This document shows, piece by piece, positions 36,671-46,166 of a stretch of DNA of 64,000 bases. This stretch comes from Paenibacillus sp. LS1 (GTDB lineage: Bacteria > Bacillota > Bacilli > Paenibacillales > Paenibacillaceae): contig NZ_JAPDOE010000002.1 of assembly GCF_026013365.1 (NCBI RefSeq), positions 372,001 to 436,000 on the forward strand, given 5' to 3'. Position 1 is the stretch's first letter, and the number at the start of each line of letters is the position of its first letter. The position numbers were made by a program, and so were the translations under genes. Below the pieces are notes generated by a model that saw only the letters and a program-made list of their open reading frames with translations, was not told where the DNA came from and did no database searches.

Positions 36671-37168
36671 TTATAGTTCCTTTACACCCATTTGTACACT
36701 TCGAATAGTCAAAAGGCCAGTTTCACAATCCATTTCAATCGTTCGTCCATAATTGCCACCCGTATCTTCTGCAAGAAGGGGGATGTTGAGTTTTTGCAGC
36801 CACTCTCGACAAGAATCTGCATTCCGTGGTCCAATTCGCATCGTATCCCCAGCACCAGCAAAGGCAAACATCTGGGAGCCTCCGGCCATTTTAGAAACAA
36901 TACGTGAGTGAGAAGCGCCTAGTTTTATCATTTTTTCCAAAAGCTCAGGCAACGCCGTATCCGCATATTTGGCTGTGTTCAGTTTCCCTTCACGGGCGAT
37001 CTCGGAAGTAGGAAGCATGACATGCGCCATTCCAGCCAGCTTCAAATGCGGGTCATACATTGTTAATCCCACACACGAGCCCAGGCCAGTCGTACGGATT
37101 ACGCCAGGAAGATGAGCGATGTTTAAATCCGCCATACCGACTTTAACGACGCTTTTGTCCTCAATCAT
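36671..37168 (-). CDS. cheD: Chemoreceptor glutamine deamidase CheD
   Basis: Deamidates specific glutamines of chemoreceptors and, in Bacillus, binds CheC to raise its CheY-P phosphatase activity. It is 165 residues. The cysteine-protease-like triad region is visible: GLGSCVGLTMYD carries the nucleophilic Cys and AHVMLP the His. It overlaps the end of cheC by eight bases, which fits the CheC-CheD partnership. Confidence 0.95.
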   Translation of the reverse strand: MIEDKSVVKVGMADLNIAHLPGVIRTTGLGSCVGLTMYDPHLKLAGMAHVMLPTSEIAREGKLNTAKYADTALPELLEKMIKLGASHSRIVSKMAGGSQMFAFAGAGDTMRIGPRNADSCREWLQKLNIPLLAEDTGGNYGRTIEMDCETGLLTIRSVQMGVKEL

Positions 37169-37787
37169 GGCTCAGTGGCACCCCTAGCGATTCAAATATC
37201 TTTGCAAATGATGGCGGATCCGGAATCAGGAAAAACTGCCCCTCAACCTGATCTTCACCTTCAAAGAAAGAGGTGTCAATCAATAATGCATCGTCACCCA
37301 TCTCGCCGAACTGTAGCAAGCCATAGCTCAGAATGGCACCCGCCATGTCAATGGCAAGTCCAGGAACGGTTGGATACATCGACAACTTTGTGAAATCTGC
37401 CAAAGAAGAAAGATATGATCCAGCCAAAATATTTCCTATTTCGGAAAGGGCTGATTGCTCCATATCTGTGAAAGCGAGTCCTTCTTTCAAATCAAACCCG
37501 GCAAGCCTATTCAACAACATTTTAGCAGCCTCTGGTGTCATCATAAAGAAAAGATTTCCTGGCGCTTCCCCTTCTACACGAAGAAATACGGTAACAACGA
37601 TGCGTTCATCTCCGCCCACTTTTTCGGCAACTTCTTCAAAAGGGAGCATTTGTACTGTAGGTACACCCATGTCAATCGGTCTGTTGAGGAGTTGAGACAA
37701 CGCCGTTGCGGCGTTGCCTGCTCCAATGTTACCGACCTCTTTGAGCACATCCATCTGGAATACCTCAAATCGGTTGAACATCTCCAC
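37161..37787 (-). CDS. cheC: CheY-P phosphatase CheC
   Basis: Dephosphorylates CheY-P as part of adaptation, in complex with CheD. It is 208 residues, as in B. subtilis (209). Both phosphatase motifs (E-x2-N) are intact: LKEVGNIGAGNA near the N-terminus and SEIGNILAGS in the middle. I chose GTG 37787, eight bases after GAGGG; the ATG two codons later lies right on a purine tract with no spacing. Confidence 0.94.
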   Translation of the reverse strand: MEMFNRFEVFQMDVLKEVGNIGAGNAATALSQLLNRPIDMGVPTVQMLPFEEVAEKVGGDERIVVTVFLRVEGEAPGNLFFMMTPEAAKMLLNRLAGFDLKEGLAFTDMEQSALSEIGNILAGSYLSSLADFTKLSMYPTVPGLAIDMAGAILSYGLLQFGEMGDDALLIDTSFFEGEDQVEGQFFLIPDPPSFAKIFESLGVPLSHD

Positions 37788-37791
37788 GGTA

Positions 37792-38253
37792 CTAGCCCTC
37801 AACACTTTCCAGCTGTACAATCTCGCTTTTATTTAATACTTCGTTCAGGTTAAGCATAATCAGCAAGCGTGAATCCTCCAACTTGGCAACACCACGAAGA
37901 TATCTCGCTTTGACGCCGCCAACCACTTCTGGTGGGCTATCGATCGCACTGCTCTTGATATCAATAACATCATTGGCAGAATCTACGATAAAGCCAACTT
38001 GCATGTCGTCTACACCAACGATAACAATACGAGTCTGATCTGTATACTCCGATTCCGGAAGGGAGAAACGACCGCGTAGATCAATGACCGGAATTACAAC
38101 ACCACGTAGATTAATTACTCCTTTGACAAAGGAAAGTGTCTTGGGAACACGGGTAATTGGCATCATGCGCTCAATCGTCTGAACCTTATCTACCTCAATA
38201 CCATACTCTTCGGTACCCAATTTAAAGACGATGACTTTCAACTCTTCTTCCAT
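37792..38253 (-). CDS. cheW: Chemotaxis coupling protein CheW
   Basis: 153-residue SH3-like adaptor linking CheA to chemoreceptors. Family segments are visible: VIVFKLGTEEYGIEVDKV at the start, ITRVPKTLSFVKGVINLRG and VIPVIDLR. It lies between cheA and cheC, as in B. subtilis. Confidence 0.96.
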   Translation of the reverse strand: MEEELKVIVFKLGTEEYGIEVDKVQTIERMMPITRVPKTLSFVKGVINLRGVVIPVIDLRGRFSLPESEYTDQTRIVIVGVDDMQVGFIVDSANDVIDIKSSAIDSPPEVVGGVKARYLRGVAKLEDSRLLIMLNLNEVLNKSEIVQLESVEG

Positions 38254-38294
38254 GTAAAAAACCTCCCTATTAAATGTAAGACTTAGCTATATGC

Positions 38295-40367
38295 TTATTT
38301 AATAAATGCATTAGGATCCAGAATCAGGGCTACTTGTCCATCTCCGAGTATGGTTGCTCCAGAGATTCCTTCAATAGCAGGCAGATAGGTCCCCATTGAT
38401 TTGAGAACAATCTCACTCTGTCCAATAAATTCCTCAACAGCTACAGCTGCAAGACGGTCACCTTTGCGAATTACGACAATTTCTGTTTCCTGTTCATCGG
38501 CATCATTGAAATCCGGTACGGAGAACACTTCGCTCAAGGACAAGTATGGAATCAGTGACTCACGGAACGTAATCATTTTATTGCCGTGAATATTGCGAAC
38601 CTGCTCACGCTGTACAATAGCTGTCTCTACAATGGAGGACAATGGAACAGCATATTTCTCTGAACCAAGTCGTACAAGCATTGCAGCGATAATGGAAAGA
38701 GTCAGCGGAAGCTGAACAGAGAAGTTCGTGCCTTTGCCTGGAGTCGAATGAATCGTTACATTACCGCCAAGCGAAGTGATTTTCGATTTTACTACATCCA
38801 AACCAACGCCACGGCCAGAGATATCCGAGATAATATCCGCAGTGCTAAAACCAGGTGCGAACAACAGTTGATTCACTTCATCGTCGCTCATCTTGGCACC
38901 TTGTTCTTCAGTTACAACTCCACGTTTGATCGCGGTTTTCAGAAGCTTGTCACGATAAATTCCTTTACCATCATCTTCAATCTCGATAAATACGTGATTT
39001 CCACTGTGGAAAGCGCGCAGATTTACTGTACCCATCTCTGGTTTACCTGCAGCTACACGCTCTGCAATGGATTCCACACCATGGTCAACCGCGTTACGCA
39101 GCAAATGCACTAGCGGATCACCAATCTCATCAATTACCGTACGATCCAGTTCCGTCTCAGCACCTGTAATCACAAGATCGATTTTTTTATCAAGTGTCTT
39201 AGCCAAATCACGGATCATGCGCGGGAATCGATTAAATACGGTATCTACCGGAACCATCCGCAATTTCAATACAATGTTTTGCAAATCTGTGCTAACTCTA
39301 CTTAAATGTGCTACCGTATCGGATAAATCATTGTTGCCTGTCTCACTGGCCAGTTGCTCCAGACGTGAACGGTCAATCAACAATTCACTGAACAAGTTCA
39401 TCAATACATCGAGGCGTTCAATATCCACACGAATGGTACGTGAAGGTGCCGCAGCTTGTTTCGGCGCAGCTGCTTTGGCTGGTGCCGTCTTGGCTTCTTC
39501 TTTGGATGCAGAATTCTTATCCGGTGAAGCAACCTCAGCTACAATAGTCGGTACGGTTGGCGCTTCAGCTGTCGCTGCGACCTGATTGGCCATCTGCTGA
39601 AGAGTCTCCTGATCCAATTGGATCAGCTTCGCACTTTCAATCTCAGAAATACTCATGATGCCTTCTTCCAGTTCGTGCGCCTCTTTAGTTGTTATGTAAT
39701 ACAACGAGAAACTGCGCTCAAACTTCTCCTGCTCAATATCCTGAACGGATGGGTAAGCCTTTACGACTTCACCTGAACGCTCGAGCATATCAAAGACCAT
39801 ATAAGCCCGAACACCTTTTAACTGGCTATGCTCACTAACAAGCACATCTACATAAAATACACGGTGGCCTTCAGCAATTGACTGATCCAGCACCGAATAT
39901 TGGAATTCATCCAGCTCAACAGCCGAAGCAATTGAAGCGTTAGCCGGTTTGTTTTTTTCAGTTGCAGAAGCATTTCCGCTTGTCATTTCACCATTTTCAA
40001 TTGCCTGAAGCGAAGCTACAATAGCGGACACATCCGCTTTACCTTGTCCACCTTCGGTAATATCCTGAACCATAGTTTCCAAAGCATCCAGACTCTTGAA
40101 CATGGTATCAAAAATGTAATCCTGCATTTTCAACTTCTCATTACGCACCAGGTCCAGTACATTTTCCATTTTATGTGTCAGTGATGCCAAATCTTCGAAG
40201 CCCATTGTTGCCGCCATACCCTTCAGGGTATGAGCAGAGCGGAAAATGACCTGAACTATTCCCAGATCTTCCGGATTGCCTTCAAGTTGAAGCATGTTTT
40301 CGTTAAGGGATTGCAGATGATCATTAGACTCATCAATAAACATGGATAAATATTGGTTCATGTCCAT
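38295..40367 (-). CDS. cheA: Chemotaxis histidine kinase CheA
   Basis: Central kinase that phosphorylates CheY and CheB. It is 690 residues: Hpt domain with phospho-acceptor His46 in RSAHTLKG; the CheY/CheB-binding P2 domain (about 160-255); an Ala/Pro-rich linker (about 265-305); dimerisation; ATPase with HLLRNAVDHG (N box), DDGKGI and GRGVGLDVVK; and a C-terminal CheW-like domain. GGAGGTG lies seven bases before the ATG. Confidence 0.98.
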   Translation of the reverse strand: MDMNQYLSMFIDESNDHLQSLNENMLQLEGNPEDLGIVQVIFRSAHTLKGMAATMGFEDLASLTHKMENVLDLVRNEKLKMQDYIFDTMFKSLDALETMVQDITEGGQGKADVSAIVASLQAIENGEMTSGNASATEKNKPANASIASAVELDEFQYSVLDQSIAEGHRVFYVDVLVSEHSQLKGVRAYMVFDMLERSGEVVKAYPSVQDIEQEKFERSFSLYYITTKEAHELEEGIMSISEIESAKLIQLDQETLQQMANQVAATAEAPTVPTIVAEVASPDKNSASKEEAKTAPAKAAAPKQAAAPSRTIRVDIERLDVLMNLFSELLIDRSRLEQLASETGNNDLSDTVAHLSRVSTDLQNIVLKLRMVPVDTVFNRFPRMIRDLAKTLDKKIDLVITGAETELDRTVIDEIGDPLVHLLRNAVDHGVESIAERVAAGKPEMGTVNLRAFHSGNHVFIEIEDDGKGIYRDKLLKTAIKRGVVTEEQGAKMSDDEVNQLLFAPGFSTADIISDISGRGVGLDVVKSKITSLGGNVTIHSTPGKGTNFSVQLPLTLSIIAAMLVRLGSEKYAVPLSSIVETAIVQREQVRNIHGNKMITFRESLIPYLSLSEVFSVPDFNDADEQETEIVVIRKGDRLAAVAVEEFIGQSEIVLKSMGTYLPAIEGISGATILGDGQVALILDPNAFIK

Positions 40368-40399
40368 TGTGAGGCACCTCCTCCGTGAGTTACACTCTG

Positions 40400-41842
40400 T
40401 TATTTCACTGCTTGAACAAGTTTAGACGCAATCTCCTGCAGTGGCAGAAGATGACGAACGCATTGCAGCTCTACAGCAGAACGCGGCATACCATATACAA
40501 CACAAGTTTCTTCATTCTCGGCAAAGGTTGATGTAACTCCAGCTTCGTATAATCTCTTCATCATACGTGCTCCATCACTTCCCATTCCCGTCAGCAAAAC
40601 AAGATGCCTTTGTAAAGATGTAAACGGCAGAAGCGACTCAAACATCGTATCCACTGAAGGTCTATGTCCATTCACTGGTTGATCTTCAGTCAGCTTCACG
40701 ATAAACTTCCCGTCCGCTGTTTTGTTAACTTTCACATGGAATCCGCCGGGTGCTATATAGGCAGTCCCTTTTTTCAGAACCATGCCCTCTTCAGCTTCAA
40801 CCACATGCAGGGGACTGAACGTATTCAATCGTTGAGCCAGAGAACGGGTGAAATTGGGCGGCATATGCTGCACAATAATGACCGGTGCTGGCAAATCAGC
40901 AGGCAACTGCTCGAGCAATGTCTTGAGAGCCCTAGGCCCACCCGTAGAACAACCTATTGCCACAAGCTTGTTGAAGGGCCCTTCCGGGCTCCCTGCACCT
41001 TTTGGAACAGGATTAGACTTGGTTAAATCCTTGGTTTTTGCAGAGGCAAAAGTTGCTGCTACTTGATTAGCTGCCACTCGAGCTGCATTAGGTAGTCGAA
41101 TTTCCTTAGGAGTCTGTACTGGATTAGCTGACCTCACTGCTTTTTCTGCATTTGTCCCCGAATTACGCTCTGTCTTCGGCAAAGGCTCCGTTTTATTTTC
41201 TACGCGGCCTGGTTTCGAAGGTGATACTGGCGCAATGGATTTCTTTGATTTGGCCTGAAAGACTTCAGTCCGCTCTCGTATAGAGCGTTGATCCGTCTGG
41301 ACAGGTTCGATCGTTTTTTTCACAGGCTCCGTTCGATCCCTGGCCGGTATTTCTTTCTGCACTGGCGGATTTGAGGGAGCAACCGTTCCTCGCAACATGT
41401 CTCTATTTTTCATGGATAAATCACGATCAGCTTTTCGTTTGATCTCATTCATCGCAGCACGCATGCGCTCAACCAAGGCTTTACCGACTTGAGCGATGTC
41501 TTGGTCATATACAATGGATGGTTTGCGAATGAAGTCAAATGCCCCAGCTTCAAGCGCCATAATGGTTTCTTTCATACCTTGTTCATTGATACCAGATAAC
41601 ATAATCACAGGAACGAAGGATTCCTTCATAATTGTTTTTAATGCATCCAACCCATTCATTTCGGGCATCTCAACGTCCATTGTGATAATGTCAGGTTTCA
41701 ATTCTAGTGATTTTTGAATAGCTTCCCTACCGTTTGATGCCGTTGCCGTTACCTTGAATTCCGAGTCCGCTTCGATCAAATCCGTAACAATCTTACGCAT
41801 AAAAGCGGAATCATCGACAACCAATACTTGATACACCGCCAT
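40400..41842 (-). CDS. cheB: Chemoreceptor methylesterase/deamidase CheB with long linker
   Basis: Removes methyl groups from receptor glutamates, activated by CheA. Receiver domain (1-120) with phospho-acceptor Asp56; catalytic domain (about 290-480) with GCSTGGP (Ser), VQHMPP (His) and TGMGSDGA (Asp). It is 480 residues, about 120 more than B. subtilis CheB (357). The extra length is a Lys/Pro/Glu/Arg-rich linker at about 135-285. Both domains are complete, so it should be active. Confidence 0.96.
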   Translation of the reverse strand: MAVYQVLVVDDSAFMRKIVTDLIEADSEFKVTATASNGREAIQKSLELKPDIITMDVEMPEMNGLDALKTIMKESFVPVIMLSGINEQGMKETIMALEAGAFDFIRKPSIVYDQDIAQVGKALVERMRAAMNEIKRKADRDLSMKNRDMLRGTVAPSNPPVQKEIPARDRTEPVKKTIEPVQTDQRSIRERTEVFQAKSKKSIAPVSPSKPGRVENKTEPLPKTERNSGTNAEKAVRSANPVQTPKEIRLPNAARVAANQVAATFASAKTKDLTKSNPVPKGAGSPEGPFNKLVAIGCSTGGPRALKTLLEQLPADLPAPVIIVQHMPPNFTRSLAQRLNTFSPLHVVEAEEGMVLKKGTAYIAPGGFHVKVNKTADGKFIVKLTEDQPVNGHRPSVDTMFESLLPFTSLQRHLVLLTGMGSDGARMMKRLYEAGVTSTFAENEETCVVYGMPRSAVELQCVRHLLPLQEIASKLVQAVK

Positions 41843-41874
41843 GTTGTGTCACCCCTGTTTCCTTTATTCAGAAA

Positions 41875-42762
41875 TCATGTTGTCCGTTTAAGCCACTTAT
41901 TCATAAATCCCCTGATTCCTGTCAAGGTTCCGGATTCCGGAGTTGCAGGTACAGCCAAATAACGAAGAGCAAGTTTCTCTATATCTTTGGAGGCTTTGGC
42001 ATTGGGATACGCCAGACTATAGGGCATTTGTCTTTTAACCGCCTTAACCACCTGGGCGTCTTCTGAAATATACCCAAGCAATGGAATATCCGTCTGCAAA
42101 AACCTTCTTGCCACTCCCGCTATTTTATCTGCCACCCGTTCCGCCTCCCGTTCGTCTTCCACCCGGTTAACGATCATCCGAAAGGGTGTAGCATTTTCCT
42201 GGCCGTGCATAACTTTGACTAAAGCATAAGCATCGGTTATTGAAGTCGGTTCAGGTGTGGTTATAATCAGGCATTCATCGGCAGCACCGATAAACGTCAT
42301 ATTCTCTCTGGAAAGCCCTGCCCCTGTATCAAAAATGACGTAATCCATTTCCTGGGCAATATCCTCCACTTGACTAGCGAAGAACTCCAGATCACGATCA
42401 GACAATGAGAATAACTCTTTCATGCCCGATCCTCCAGCAATGTAAGGCAAGCCGCTGGCACCCAGTTGTATGATCTCCCTTATGGATTTTTGTCGGTACA
42501 ACAGGTGGTAAAGGTTATAGGATGAAGACGTACCCATAAGAACATCGATATTAGCCATTCCAATATCAGCATCAAACACAAGTACTTTTTTCCCCAAACC
42601 CTGTAATGCCAGTGCAAAGTTCAGTGTGAAATTGGATTTCCCAACACCTCCTTTACCACTGGCCACAGTGATGATTTTGGAGGAACGAATATCTCGATCG
42701 ACACCTTCCATTTCCAATGGCGCAGAGACCATACTTCGAAGTGAAGCTGCCTGATCCTTCAT
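41875..42762 (-). CDS. flhG: MinD-like ATPase FlhG (YlxH)
   Basis: P-loop ATPase of the MinD/ParA family that with FlhF controls number and position of flagella and assists C-ring assembly. It is 295 residues. The deviant Walker A KGGVGKS lies near the N-terminus, with DADIGMANID and YVIFDTGAGLS after it. An amphipathic C-terminal tail suggests membrane targeting. ATG 42762 overlaps the flhF stop (ATGA) with GGGAG nine bases upstream; an ATG at 42771 is too close. Confidence 0.94.
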   Translation of the reverse strand: MKDQAASLRSMVSAPLEMEGVDRDIRSSKIITVASGKGGVGKSNFTLNFALALQGLGKKVLVFDADIGMANIDVLMGTSSSYNLYHLLYRQKSIREIIQLGASGLPYIAGGSGMKELFSLSDRDLEFFASQVEDIAQEMDYVIFDTGAGLSRENMTFIGAADECLIITTPEPTSITDAYALVKVMHGQENATPFRMIVNRVEDEREAERVADKIAGVARRFLQTDIPLLGYISEDAQVVKAVKRQMPYSLAYPNAKASKDIEKLALRYLAVPATPESGTLTGIRGFMNKWLKRTT

Positions 42763-44111
42763 TGTGTCCATTCTCCCAGCAACTGTGTAGACAACGAATC
42801 TGCATCCGGCTTCAACAAATCATCTGGAACATTTTGTCCGTTTGCTACATATGCAAGCTTAAGTGGAAAACGATGCAACAGGTTAAATAGCGGACCGCAG
42901 CTCCCAGTCTCATCCATTTTGGTGAAAATCACCTTATCCAGGCCATATTTGCTGAAATGTTCCGTAATCTGAACCATGTCATTGCTTTTGGAAGTCATGC
43001 TCATGACCAGAAAAGTTTCGCTATTCTCGACAGGAGCAAGCAAACTTTGCAGTTCTGAGACAAGTAATTCATTTCTGTAGTTTCTACCTGCTGTGTCCAT
43101 AAAGATCAAGTCACAATTCTCTAATCGAGAAATTGCACGTTGTGTATCACCGGGCGATTGGACCACCTCAAGTGGAACATTCAGAATAGATGCATACGTT
43201 CTAAGCTGTTCTACAGCAGAGATCCGATAGGTATCTGATGTAATGAATCCAACTTTTCTCTGTTTTTTGAACATTTGTTCAGCCGCCAATTTCGCAATTG
43301 TCGTGGTTTTTCCTACACCGGTTGGTCCAGCTACATAAACGATTCGAGTGGTAGGAAGAATGCCTTCTTCAATTCGTTCTTCCAAAAAGTGCATGACCTC
43401 AAGCTTAACCGCTTGTTCTACATCCTGTTCATTTAATCCATCCTCAGACCATTTTGCTTGTATGGAATCGAACCAGGATTCCCATACTTCAGGCCAAACA
43501 TCTTGTTCTGTCAAACGTTCTCGGATCGTATGCAGTTCCTCTGGCACAGGGTCCACAGAAGTACCTTGCTTAGAAAGCTTGGTCACCATCTGTTTAAGAT
43601 CCTGCAATTCATTCATCAACTTATCCTGCTGTAGGTCTGAGCCCGATTGCTTAGCGGCAGTTGTTAAACCCGAAAAATCCGCCCCTTGCGGTCGCGGTTT
43701 ATGATCCGTGCTCGAAGAACCTGAGCCGCTGTCTATGTCTAAACCGATCTTGCTCGATTCAAACATAGACGGCGCAGCCGCAGATTTTTCCTGTGCACTT
43801 TGATCAGCTGTATTCGTTGTAGCCGACTCATCCGAAGCCGCAACAAACGAACGAGCTGTTTGCCGATAGGCCTCAGGTACAAATGCACGAGGTACAGGTG
43901 TGAATTGATTTTGCACTGGCTTCGTCGTTTGCTTGTTTTCTTCCTTATCCACTGCAGCTACAACTTCGATCCGTTTTTTGCGGAACATTCCCATCACACC
44001 GCCCACCTTAATCTCTTTGGTGGACAGGATGACGGCATCACTTCCCAGGTCTTTGCGAATTTGAAGCATAGCTTCGGGCATGGTCTCAACAACGTATTGT
44101 TTTACTCTCAT
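42759..44111 (-). CDS. flhF: SRP-type GTPase FlhF
   Basis: SRP-family GTPase that marks the site of flagellar assembly. It is 450 residues: N-terminal basic B domain (about 1-60), a long polar linker (about 60-170), then the NG domain with GPTGVGKTTT (G1), DTAGR (G3) and TKMDETG (G4). It is longer than B. subtilis FlhF (366), the surplus being in the linker. It overlaps flhA by four bases. Confidence 0.96.
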   Translation of the reverse strand: MRVKQYVVETMPEAMLQIRKDLGSDAVILSTKEIKVGGVMGMFRKKRIEVVAAVDKEENKQTTKPVQNQFTPVPRAFVPEAYRQTARSFVAASDESATTNTADQSAQEKSAAAPSMFESSKIGLDIDSGSGSSSTDHKPRPQGADFSGLTTAAKQSGSDLQQDKLMNELQDLKQMVTKLSKQGTSVDPVPEELHTIRERLTEQDVWPEVWESWFDSIQAKWSEDGLNEQDVEQAVKLEVMHFLEERIEEGILPTTRIVYVAGPTGVGKTTTIAKLAAEQMFKKQRKVGFITSDTYRISAVEQLRTYASILNVPLEVVQSPGDTQRAISRLENCDLIFMDTAGRNYRNELLVSELQSLLAPVENSETFLVMSMTSKSNDMVQITEHFSKYGLDKVIFTKMDETGSCGPLFNLLHRFPLKLAYVANGQNVPDDLLKPDADSLSTQLLGEWTQ

Positions 44112-46141
44112 AAGTTCACCACCCCGATACTTTGAATTTCAACATTCGGCTCCAACTCGCTGTAGGAAAGTACAGGAATGTCCTGCATAGTACGTTCAAT
44201 AACCTGACGCAGATACATCCGAATGGTTGGAGAAGTTAATACAACAGGTTGTTGACCTGATTGAATCAATCGGTTGACTTGTTCACTAAGTTTCTGATAC
44301 ACACTCTGTGTAGATACAGGGTCTAGCGCAAGATAACTCCCTTGATCCGATTGTTGCACACTTTCTGCAATTTTCTTCTCAAGACCAGGTCCAACCGTGA
44401 TCACTCGAAGTGTCTCACCTTTTTGTGAGAACTGCTGAGTAATCTGACGTGAGAGGGATTGTCTGACGTATTCAGTCAGAACATCAGGATCCTTCGTATA
44501 CGTACCATAGTCAGCCAGTGTCTCGAAGATGGTAACCATATCACGAATAGATATTTTCTCACGCAATAACTTGGCAAGCACTTTCTGCACATCACCAATG
44601 GAAAGTAGGGAAGGAATCAATTCATCCACCAGTGCAGAATAATTCTCTCTGAGATTATCCACAAGTGCTTTCGTCTCTTGTCTTCCAAGTAACTCATGCG
44701 CATGTTTCTTAATCAGTTCCGTCAGATGTGTCGCCACAACAGATGGCGGATCTACGACCGTATACCCAGCAAGTTCCGCTCTGTCTTTGGTTACTTCATC
44801 AATCCACAGTGCCGGAAGTCCAAAAGCAGGCTCTGTCGTTTCAATACCTGTCACGGACTCCTCATCATAGCCAGGACTCATGGCAAGGTAGTGATTCAAC
44901 AACAGTTCTCCGCCGCCAACCACGTTACCCTTGATTTTGATAACATACTCATTGGGTCTGAGCTGGATATTATCTCGTATCCTTATGACCGGAACGACCA
45001 ATCCCAGTTCAAGAGCACACTGTCTCCGAATCATGATGATCCGATCCAATAAGTCCCCACCTTGCTGATTATCAGCAAGAGGGATTAAACCATAACCAAA
45101 TTCAAACTCAATAGGGTCAACCTGAAGCAGATTAATTACACTTTCAGGACTTCTGACCTCTTCAATCTGCTGTTCTTCTTCCAGCTGTTCTTCGGCTTCC
45201 TGTTTCAAATTCAGATTATTCTGCATGCGCCATGCGGCAAATGCCAGCATGCCTGCCAACGGAAGCGTAGTAATAACATGAATAGGTGTGAAAAAACCCA
45301 GCATGGCAATAACGAAAGCTACAATATAAATGAGTATTGGATATGTAAACAGTTGCCCCGTAATATCCTCTGCCAAGTTTCCTTCGGATGATGCTCTTGT
45401 AACGATAAGGCCTGCTGCCGTTGAAATAAGAAGAGCAGGAATCTGGCTAACCAATCCATCTCCTATAGTTAAAACGGAATACGTGGCAAGTGACTCAGCA
45501 AAATCAAGACCATGTACAGTCATTCCGATGATGAATCCACCAATCAGATTGATCAAGAGGATGATAATACTTGCAATTGCATCTCCTTTTACGAACTTAC
45601 TTGCTCCATCCATGGCTCCATAAAAGTCGGCTTCGCGTTCAATTTTGGAACGCCGTTCACGAGCTTGTTGCTCGTTGATCAGACCCGCATTCAGATCTGC
45701 ATCAATACTCATTTGTTTACCTGGCATCGCATCGAGGGTGAATCGGGCAGCAACTTCAGCTACACGCTCCGAACCCTTGGTAATAACGATAAACTGAACG
45801 ACAACGAGGATCAGGAACACAACAAAACCAATCGCAATTTGCCCTCCGGCAATCCAGCTACCAAAGGTAGCAACAACGGCTCCAGCATCCCCTTCACCAA
45901 GGATTAGCTTGGTTGTCGAAATGTTCAATGCCAGTCGGAATAGAGTAGTAATTAGCAGTAAAGCTGGAAAAATAGAAAACTGCAATGCTTCTTTGCTGTT
46001 CATAGCAACAAGGAGTATCATCAGTGCAATTGAAATATTGACGACGAGCAGCATATCCAATAGCCAGATTGGGATCGGGAGAATCATCATCAACACAATG
46101 CCGATAATACCCGCAAGGACAGCTAAATCTTTTGTTTTCAA
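44108..46141 (-). CDS. flhA: Flagellar export gate protein FlhA
   Basis: Major membrane component of the flagellar type III export gate. It is 677 residues, identical in length to B. subtilis FlhA. About eight N-terminal membrane helices flank the conserved FHIPEP-region segment (here MPGKQMSIDADLNAG). A large cytoplasmic C-terminal domain (about 350-677) docks substrate-chaperone complexes. Confidence 0.98.
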   Translation of the reverse strand: MKTKDLAVLAGIIGIVLMMILPIPIWLLDMLLVVNISIALMILLVAMNSKEALQFSIFPALLLITTLFRLALNISTTKLILGEGDAGAVVATFGSWIAGGQIAIGFVVFLILVVVQFIVITKGSERVAEVAARFTLDAMPGKQMSIDADLNAGLINEQQARERRSKIEREADFYGAMDGASKFVKGDAIASIIILLINLIGGFIIGMTVHGLDFAESLATYSVLTIGDGLVSQIPALLISTAAGLIVTRASSEGNLAEDITGQLFTYPILIYIVAFVIAMLGFFTPIHVITTLPLAGMLAFAAWRMQNNLNLKQEAEEQLEEEQQIEEVRSPESVINLLQVDPIEFEFGYGLIPLADNQQGGDLLDRIIMIRRQCALELGLVVPVIRIRDNIQLRPNEYVIKIKGNVVGGGELLLNHYLAMSPGYDEESVTGIETTEPAFGLPALWIDEVTKDRAELAGYTVVDPPSVVATHLTELIKKHAHELLGRQETKALVDNLRENYSALVDELIPSLLSIGDVQKVLAKLLREKISIRDMVTIFETLADYGTYTKDPDVLTEYVRQSLSRQITQQFSQKGETLRVITVGPGLEKKIAESVQQSDQGSYLALDPVSTQSVYQKLSEQVNRLIQSGQQPVVLTSPTIRMYLRQVIERTMQDIPVLSYSELEPNVEIQSIGVVNL

Positions 46142-46166
46142 TGAATGTACGGCCTCCGATCCCCTT

